A DNA stretch of 18,758 nucleotides from DATJZH01 sp035499215 (GTDB lineage: Bacteria > Actinomycetota > Actinomycetes > Streptosporangiales > Streptosporangiaceae): positions 1-18,758 of the forward strand of contig DATJZH010000216.1 of NCBI GenBank assembly GCA_035499215.1, given 5' to 3'. This document shows, in pieces, positions 14,355 to 18,758 of this stretch. The notes under the pieces are model-generated. The model was not told where the DNA came from, did no database searches, and was given only the letters and a program-made list of their open reading frames with translations. The position numbers were made by a program, and so were the translations under genes. Each line of letters begins with the position of its first letter. Position 1 is the first letter of the stretch.

Positions 14355-14382
14355 CCGGCAGGCCAAGATCCGCCCGGACCCT
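14319..14382. repeat. 32-bp imperfect tandem duplication over the reductase stop codon
   Basis: The unit starting CTGACSGGCAGGCCAASATC occurs at 14319-14350 and again at 14351-14382. Three internal mismatches and two differing end bases separate the copies. The stop codon (14352-14354) is in the second copy, so the duplication sets the protein's C-terminus (LLTGRPTSARTS). Confidence 0.85.
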
Positions 14383-14390
14383 TGCGAGCC

Positions 14391-14414
14391 GGCCGGCCGA
14401 CGTAAGGGCCGGCC
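14391..14414 (+). terminator. Candidate terminator after flavin reductase gene
   Basis: GGCCGGCC (14391-14398) and GGCCGGCC (14407-14414) are self-complementary and can pair as an 8-bp all-GC stem around an 8-base loop, 37 bases past the stop codon. A weaker hairpin (GCACGC/GCGTGC, 14483-14502) follows. Confidence 0.45.
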
Positions 14415-14835
14415 CCTGGACTGACCAGCGTCACCCGGGCATCGACCTGGCGCCGCGGTGAGCTGCCCGCCAGAACGCGCTGGCACGCTGCTACCGGCGT
14501 GCAACCGGCAGCGAACGGCCCCGATACCAGCGGACCGGAAGCTGACTGTCTGACCAGCAGCAAACAGGCAGCGCGGCAGGCCGGAACAGTCGGGGGACGT
14601 CGATGACACGCAGCGCAGCTAGGGGGATCCGATGATGGTGCGGGTGTACCCGACGCGGGTGTACGAGGATCTGCTGAAGCTCAGCCTCGATCAGTTCCTG
14701 CTGATCTTTGCTGACGAGCCGGCCGCCATTGTCTACGCAAACTAGGCATCGAGCCTCATGGCCGGGCCAGACGGCACGCCGGGTGGTAATAATGCGCGTA
14801 TTGCCAGATGCCATCTCGGACCAGGGCCGAAGACG
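14415..14835. other. Poorly coding gap with two tiny candidate ORFs
   Basis: No recognised gene is found between the flavin reductase and the transporter gene. On the plus strand a 10-codon frame, MTRSAARGIR (14603-14635), has GGGGGA upstream, and its TGA overlaps the ATG of the 37-residue frame listed separately. The rest shows no promoter, RNA gene or repeat I can defend. The strand opposite the flavin reductase stays open for a long way, but that reflects base composition. Confidence 0.4.
14632..14745 (+). CDS. Possible 37-residue small protein, unrecognised
   Basis: The frame runs from ATG at 14632 (a second ATG follows at 14635) to TAG at 14743-14745. It encodes a peptide with RVYPTRVYEDLLKLSLDQF and the hydrophobic run FLLIFADEPAAIVYAN. 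A strong purine-rich site, AGGGGGA (14621-14627), lies five bases before the first ATG. It could be a small gene, a leader peptide or a degraded fragment. Composition is slightly less GC-biased than its surroundings. I do not recognise it. Confidence 0.3.
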   Translation: MMVRVYPTRVYEDLLKLSLDQFLLIFADEPAAIVYAN

Positions 14836-16851
14836 TCACCTGGCTATGAGGTTACGGTCAGCGTCTTCGCCGAGCAGCGAGCGGGAGAGGCGGTCGAGCA
14901 TCTGCGCCAGATCCGCGTGCTGCTCAGGCGACCAGCCGGCCAGCAGCTTTTCCAGGCCAGCCCGCCTGGCCGAGAAGAGCCGGCCCGCGGCCACCTGGCC
15001 AGTCTCAGTCAGCATGAGCATGCTGTCGGCGCGCTGCACGTAGCCGGCCGTCACCAGCTTGTCCACATAGGGCCTGCCAGCCGCCAGGCTCACGCCGGCC
15101 TCTTTCGCCAGCGCGGGGCCCGTCTCCGGGCCGTGCTTGGCGAGCCGGGTCAGTATCCAGCAGCTGCCGGCTGGCATGTCGAGGCCGCACATGTCGGCCA
15201 GCTTCTGGTAGCCGCGCCTGCGCAGGTCGCTGTCCGCCAGCCGCAGCAGTGCCCGCTCGATCTCCTCGAACGACGACCGCTGGGTGGACCCTCCGCCGAT
15301 TCCCTCGCCGAGGTCGGCGGCGCCGGCGGTCTGCCGCAGCGGCAGCTCGTGCAGGAACCAGGAGAGCACGAAGGCAGCCGCGGCCACCGGCACCGCGGAC
15401 AGGAAGACCCGGTCGATGGCCAGCGAGTAGGCGTGCAGGACCGCGGCATGTATCGCCGCGGGCAGCTTCGCCAGCAGCTGCGGGTTGGACTCCGCGTTCG
15501 CGGCGCTGAAGCCGGGCGGGAGGCTGGCGTGCGCTCCGGCCAGGACCGCGGCAAGATTTCCGGCCAGCCGGCTGGAGAAGATCGTGCCGAAGATGGCGAC
15601 GCCGAACGAGCCGCCGATTGACCGGAAGAACGTCACGCCCGACGTCGCGGCACCCAGATCGGCGTAGTCCGCCGAGTTCTGCACGGCGATGACCAGCACC
15701 TGCAGGATCAGGCCGAGGCTGAGCCCGAGCAGGAAGAAGTAGCTGTCCATGACCAGCGACGAGATGGTGGCGCTGAGCCCGGACAGCAGGTACAGGGAGA
15801 CGGCCAGCAGCGCCGTGCCCGCGATGGGGAACACCTTGTAGTGGCCGAGCCGGGCGATCAGCTGCCCGCTGCCGATCGAGGTGATCAGCAGGCCTATCAC
15901 CATCGGCAGCAGGTAAACGCCGGAGATCGTCGCCGAGACGCCCCGCACTACCTGCAGGAACAGCGGCAGGAACGCCAGCGCGCCGAACATCGCGAATCCC
16001 GCCGCGAACCCGATCGCCGAGCTGACCGAGAACACCCGGTTGTGGAAGAGCCTGAGCGGGAGCACCGGTTCGGCCGCGCGCCGGGCGGACAGCCACCAGC
16101 CGAAGCCGAGCAGGACGGCGAGCACAAGCAGGCCGATGATGACCGGCGAGCCCCACGCGTACTCCGTGCCGCCCCATGATGTCGCCAGCACCAGGGACGT
16201 CGCGGTCGCCGCGAGCAGCAGCGCGCCAAGGTAGTCGATGCGGTGCTTGCTCCTGGTCGCGGTGGCAGGCAGCGCCACCGCGATGACGGCCAGGGCGATG
16301 ACCCCGATCGGCAAGTTGATGTAGAAGACCCAGCGCCAGCTGAGGTTGTCCACGAAGAACCCGCCGAGCAGCGGCCCGGCGACGCTCGCCACCCCGAACA
16401 CGGCTCCGAACGCGCCCTGGTACTTGCCCCGCTCGCGGGCGGGCACGATGTCGCCGATGATCGCCTGGGCCAGCACCATCAGGCCGCCGCCGCCCAGTCC
16501 CTGCAGCGCCCGGAACGAGATGAGCTCGATCATGCTGCGCGACTGGCCGCACAGTGCCGAGCCCACCAGGAAGATCACGATCGACGCCTGGAACAGGTTC
16601 TTGCGGCCGTACTGGTCGCCGAGCTTGCCCCACAGCGGGGTCGACGCCGTGCTCGCCAGCAGGTAGGCGGTCACTACCCAGGACAGGTGGCTCAGTCCGC
16701 CAAGGTCGCCGACGATCGTCGGCAGCGCCGTCGAGACGATCGTCTGGTCAAGCGCCGCGAGCAAGATCGCGAGCATGAGCGCCGAGTAGATGATCAGAAG
16801 CCCGCCCCGCGGCCTGACTGCGGCCGCAGCGCTCTCGGCTGTCTCTTGCAT
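14836..16851 (-). CDS. DHA2-family MFS multidrug exporter fused to a MarR-like winged helix
   Basis: A 671-residue membrane protein. Residues 1-505 are a drug:H+ antiporter of the 14-TM DHA2 (EmrB/QacA) family. They include the TM1 acidic motif LDQTIVSTALPTIVGDL (34-50), motif A GKLGDQYGRKN (75-85), motif B RALQGLGGGGLMVLAQAIIGD (114-134) and motif C GPLLGGFFVDNLSWRWVFYINLPIG (159-183). A Gly/Ser linker (about 506-527) leads to a cytoplasmic region (528-660) that reads as a MarR-type winged helix: a dimerisation-like helix, WILTRLAKHGPETGPALAKEAGVS (helix-turn-helix start), GRPYVDKLVTAGYVQR (recognition helix and turn) and MLTETGQVAAGRLF (wing and long helix). The usual length without the fusion is about 500. 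Both parts share one uninterrupted frame. There is no Shine-Dalgarno before the ATG. A 50-bp-period direct repeat lies upstream. Confidence 0.92.
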   Translation of the reverse strand: MQETAESAAAAVRPRGGLLIIYSALMLAILLAALDQTIVSTALPTIVGDLGGLSHLSWVVTAYLLASTASTPLWGKLGDQYGRKNLFQASIVIFLVGSALCGQSRSMIELISFRALQGLGGGGLMVLAQAIIGDIVPARERGKYQGAFGAVFGVASVAGPLLGGFFVDNLSWRWVFYINLPIGVIALAVIAVALPATATRSKHRIDYLGALLLAATATSLVLATSWGGTEYAWGSPVIIGLLVLAVLLGFGWWLSARRAAEPVLPLRLFHNRVFSVSSAIGFAAGFAMFGALAFLPLFLQVVRGVSATISGVYLLPMVIGLLITSIGSGQLIARLGHYKVFPIAGTALLAVSLYLLSGLSATISSLVMDSYFFLLGLSLGLILQVLVIAVQNSADYADLGAATSGVTFFRSIGGSFGVAIFGTIFSSRLAGNLAAVLAGAHASLPPGFSAANAESNPQLLAKLPAAIHAAVLHAYSLAIDRVFLSAVPVAAAAFVLSWFLHELPLRQTAGAADLGEGIGGGSTQRSSFEEIERALLRLADSDLRRRGYQKLADMCGLDMPAGSCWILTRLAKHGPETGPALAKEAGVSLAAGRPYVDKLVTAGYVQRADSMLMLTETGQVAAGRLFSARRAGLEKLLAGWSPEQHADLAQMLDRLSRSLLGEDADRNLIAR

Positions 16852-16910
16852 GACGCGGAACTACCCCGCGCGCCGTCATAAATCACCCGCGGCGGCGCTT
16901 GCAGCGGGGC

Positions 16911-17004
16911 CGGGACGTGTCATGGAGCACATGCCGCCGCCCCGGCGACGAGCGGCAGGCCCGGACGTGTCATGGAGCACATGCCGCCGCCGGCGACGAG
17001 CGGC
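16911..17004. repeat. Two-copy direct repeat, 50-bp period, upstream of MFS gene
   Basis: A segment of about 45 bases that includes GGACGTGTCATGGAGCACAT appears at 16911-16956 and again at 16961-17004. The two are near identical: copy 1 has two extra C bases and copy 2 has a C for G near the start. Each copy holds CATG-N5-CATG. The repeats lie 60-153 bases upstream of the transporter start and downstream of the lipoprotein stop on the same strand. Confidence 0.85.
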
Positions 17005-17030
17005 CCGCCCGGCGATGACGCCGGGCGGGC
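17003..17030 (-). terminator. Strong terminator hairpin after COG4315 lipoprotein gene
   Basis: GCCCGCCCGGCG (17003-17014) and CGCCGGGCGGGC (17019-17030) form a perfect 12-bp stem with an ATGA loop, 15 bases beyond the lipoprotein stop. It has no T-tract, typical of actinobacterial I-shaped terminators, and would separate that gene from the MFS gene on the same strand. Confidence 0.65.
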
Positions 17031-17045
17031 ACGGCCGGCGTGCCG

Positions 17046-17603
17046 TCAGTAGCCGCTCCCGCCGCCGCTACCGGCTGAGCTTGCGGATGCGCTGGGCGCG
17101 GCGGTCGGCTTGGCGCCCGATGGGGTCGCCGCGAACCAGAGGCCGCCCGAGGCGTTCACTCCGTTTCCCTTCACCTGCCCGGCGGCGGCATCGCCCTTGA
17201 AGGTGTAGAGCGGATGACCGGCGTACGTGGTCTGCACCTGCCCGTCCGCGCGCTTGATCGTCGCGAACTTCCCCGGCAGCGAGACGCCGGACGCTGCGGT
17301 CATAGCGCCGATCACCGGCGGCCAGAACGCGGCACACGAGCCGTTGCACTTCGAGGCTGTCGGGGTATCGGGCGCGAACCAGTACAAGGTGAACCCGCTT
17401 GCGGTGGTCAGCACCGTGCCAATGCTCGTGCTGGCGGTCTTGATGCCGGCACCAGAGATGGTCGAGCTCGAGCTCGGGCTCGCAGCGGCGGAAGCCTTGG
17501 GGCTGCTCGATGCAGCGGAGCTGGTTGAGGACGTGCTTCCGCAGGCGGCGAGGATCACCGTTACCGCTGCGAGGCTCGCGGCCGCCCACCATCGGTTCTG
17601 CAT
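17046..17603 (-). CDS. COG4315-type secreted-repeat lipoprotein
   Basis: A 185-residue predicted lipoprotein. The signal peptide ends in a VILAAC lipobox with Cys21. A long Ser/Ala linker (about 22-50) probably spans the cell wall. The globular part (about 52-160) carries the paired repeats of the 'secreted repeat'/lipoprotein-15 family. The first is LTTASGFTLYWFAPDTP with KCNGSCAAFWPP (Cys86, Cys90). The second is QTTYAGHPLYTFKGDAA and VNASGGLWFA. A Gly/Ser-rich tail ends in GGGSGY. Family members are widespread in actinobacteria and of unknown function; a redox or electron-transfer link is sometimes suspected from the CxxxC and aromatic residues. I chose the ATG at 17603 because GGGAGAG lies seven bases upstream and the signal peptide begins there. 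The frame is open to 18230, but that part is antisense-like and overlaps the esterase gene. Confidence 0.9.
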   Translation of the reverse strand: MQNRWWAAASLAAVTVILAACGSTSSTSSAASSSPKASAAASPSSSSTISGAGIKTASTSIGTVLTTASGFTLYWFAPDTPTASKCNGSCAAFWPPVIGAMTAASGVSLPGKFATIKRADGQVQTTYAGHPLYTFKGDAAAGQVKGNGVNASGGLWFAATPSGAKPTAAPSASASSAGSGGGSGY

Positions 17604-17709
17604 GGAATTCTCTCCCGGTTCTCGTGACCTGCCCTGGCGTATGTCTAGCACCACGTAGCGCCCGCCGTGATCGTTCACCGGGTGTCGCCTGGCTACGAGC
17701 CGGACCGGC
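17604..17709 (-). promoter_or_regulatory. Gap between esterase and lipoprotein genes
   Basis: This 106-base gap on the minus strand begins with a 15-base palindrome, GAGCCGGACCGGCTC (17697-17711), which overlaps the esterase stop codon and could act as a weak terminator or attenuator. I see no clear -35/-10 pair for the lipoprotein gene. Confidence 0.3.
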
Positions 17710-18744
17710 TCAGCGGCCGGCCGGCATATGGCGGCACAGCCACGCGAGGGAGAGCGGATACCGGTAGTCGATCCCCCGGTGCGTGGCATCGAAGAGCTCG
17801 AAGCTGACCACCTCATCCGCCACCCCTGCTTCCCGCAGGCAATTGCGGAAGGCGGCGGCCCCGAGGTCCAGGTAATAGTCGTCGCGGGTCCCCGCGTCGA
17901 TCCACACTGCCCGCAGCGAGCGCAGCGCGCCAGCGTACCTGGGTGCCATCCGGACGGGGTCCCAGTCCAGCCACTGCTGCCACACCTCCGGCCGCAGCAT
18001 GCCCGTACGCGGCTCGAATGGCAGGTCGACGGTACCGTCCTGGCGCGCGGAGAAGCACGCTGACACTCCGAGCATCGCCAGCAGGTGCATGTCTGCGTCC
18101 TTGGTGAAGGCAGGCCGGGACCGGAAATCGTCCCACCAGCGCCAGATGTCACCGTTATACGCGCGCAGCAGCCGTGCGCACTGGCCGAATCCCGGTAGGT
18201 AGCAGAGTTCGTACAGCGCGTCACCGGCATGGGTAGCCAGCGCGCCGAACAGGTCAGGCCGCAGCATCGGCGTGATCATCGCACCGAATCCGCCACTTGA
18301 TTTCCCCATGATCGCGCGATGGGCGGCGTCCGGCTGGGTGCGGTAGTGGCCGTCGACCCACCGCACGACTTCCTCGCACAGGTAGGAGTGGTAGCGCCCG
18401 GTGCCCGGCGAGTCCACGAACTGACTGCCCCCGTAGGCCGTCCAGGCGTCCACGTAGACGACGACGGCCGGCGGCGCCCCGCCGGAGGCGAAAACGGCAT
18501 CGGCCGCCTCTGGGAACGGCTGCCGGTAGGGCTCCCGGTTGCGCCACATGGCGAGGTAGCCGGTGTAGCCCTGGATCACGTAGACAGCCGGGTAATGCCG
18601 CTCTGGCTGCTCGTCGTAGCCGGGGGGCAGGTAGACCCACAGCGGCCGCTCGTGCGGGTCGCCGAGCGGATTCCCGCGCAGCATCTCGCTGGCGATCGTG
18701 TGCTCCTCCATCCGCCCGGCTAGGTCGGAAGACCAGGGCAGCAT
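17710..18744 (-). CDS. Alpha/beta-hydrolase esterase (esterase D/enterochelin esterase-like)
   Basis: A 344-residue serine hydrolase of the esterase family that includes S-formylglutathione hydrolase and enterochelin esterase-like proteins. The nucleophile elbow is GKSSGG with Ser149 (G147-K-S149-S-G151) at the start of a helix (FGAMITPML). Asp288 or Asp289 in IDAGTRDDYYLD is the likely acid, and His322 in LFDATHRGIDYRY is the likely catalytic base. The N-terminal block RPLWVYLPPGYDEQPERHYP is the usual opening strand of the family. It has no signal peptide, so it is probably cytoplasmic. A Trp-rich insert (residues 200-207, IWRWWDDF) may line the substrate pocket. GGGAGG lies about five bases before the ATG, near the window edge. 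The lipoprotein gene follows on the same strand. The substrate is unknown. Confidence 0.9.
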   Translation of the reverse strand: MLPWSSDLAGRMEEHTIASEMLRGNPLGDPHERPLWVYLPPGYDEQPERHYPAVYVIQGYTGYLAMWRNREPYRQPFPEAADAVFASGGAPPAVVVYVDAWTAYGGSQFVDSPGTGRYHSYLCEEVVRWVDGHYRTQPDAAHRAIMGKSSGGFGAMITPMLRPDLFGALATHAGDALYELCYLPGFGQCARLLRAYNGDIWRWWDDFRSRPAFTKDADMHLLAMLGVSACFSARQDGTVDLPFEPRTGMLRPEVWQQWLDWDPVRMAPRYAGALRSLRAVWIDAGTRDDYYLDLGAAAFRNCLREAGVADEVVSFELFDATHRGIDYRYPLSLAWLCRHMPAGR

Positions 18745-18758
18745 GAAACCTCCCGCGG

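Noticed and set aside
13452..14609. Minus-strand frame of 385 codons across the flavin reductase
   Set aside because: It is antisense to a clear flavodoxin-fold enzyme, and its protein is low-complexity Arg/Gly/Ala with short repeats that mirror the 15-bp tandem units.
15005..16633. 542-codon frame in another minus-strand frame of the MFS gene
   Set aside because: Same-strand shadow frame. The real frame gives 14 hydrophobic segments and MFS motifs; this one is Arg/Pro-rich.
17604..18230. Upstream extension of the COG4315 lipoprotein frame to 18230
   Set aside because: It would overlap most of the esterase gene in another frame and hide the signal peptide that begins precisely at 17603.
1..18758. 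Search by eye for tRNA/rRNA genes, insertion sequences, attachment sites or a replication origin
   Set aside because: Nothing seen: no CCA-ended cloverleaf-like segments, no transposase-like protein and no terminal inverted repeats with target duplications.

Overview
The window is GC-rich DNA with frequent Shine-Dalgarno-led ATG/GTG starts, a RecQ helicase, an F420:NADP oxidoreductase, and a methionine aminopeptidase with the N-terminal extension known from mycobacteria. Together these point to a high-GC actinomycete (Actinomycetota). A Streptosporangiales- or Streptomyces-like relative is my inference; the genus cannot be fixed from this sequence. There is no sign of phage, plasmid, insertion sequence, CRISPR array, tRNA or rRNA. 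It reads as a chromosomal stretch of mostly single genes and short operons on both strands.

Layout, left to right. A lipoprotein solute-binding protein of the peptide/nickel ABC class (100-2022, +) has no permease or ATPase gene beside it and converges on recQ (2109-3932, -). Next come panB for pantothenate synthesis (4325-5203, +), an F420-dependent NADP reductase (5252-5941, -) and a hypothetical with a SIS-like stretch (6073-6702, +). Two adjacent minus-strand genes (6724-7617 and 7646-8602) each encode two YbjQ-type 'heavy-metal-binding' domains, four in all. A 57-residue gene (8710-8883, -) diverges from map (8904-9752, +), which looks leaderless. An MMPL/RND transporter (9862-12105, -) faces a histidine phosphatase (12316-12915, +) across a 210-base gap that holds two operator-like palindromes exactly 20 bp apart. 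cutA (12930-13283, -) follows.

The stretch 13358-14382 is the most rearranged part. A flavin reductase gene (13686-14354, +) is preceded by what looks like the 5' end, and possibly the 3' end, of a deleted luciferase-like monooxygenase gene. The area carries three different short tandem duplications, of 22, 15 and 32 bp. After a poorly coding gap (14355-14835) comes a 14-TM DHA2 drug exporter fused to a MarR-like winged helix (14836-16851, -). It lies downstream of a 50-bp-period direct repeat and a strong hairpin. A Ser-rich lipoprotein of the COG4315 type (17046-17603, -) and a serine esterase (17710-18744, -) close the window.

I find no single large multi-gene system. The best leads are the tandem-YbjQ gene pair, the transporter-regulator fusion with its upstream repeats, the phased operator pair before the MMPL gene, and the collapsed monooxygenase/flavin reductase operon.
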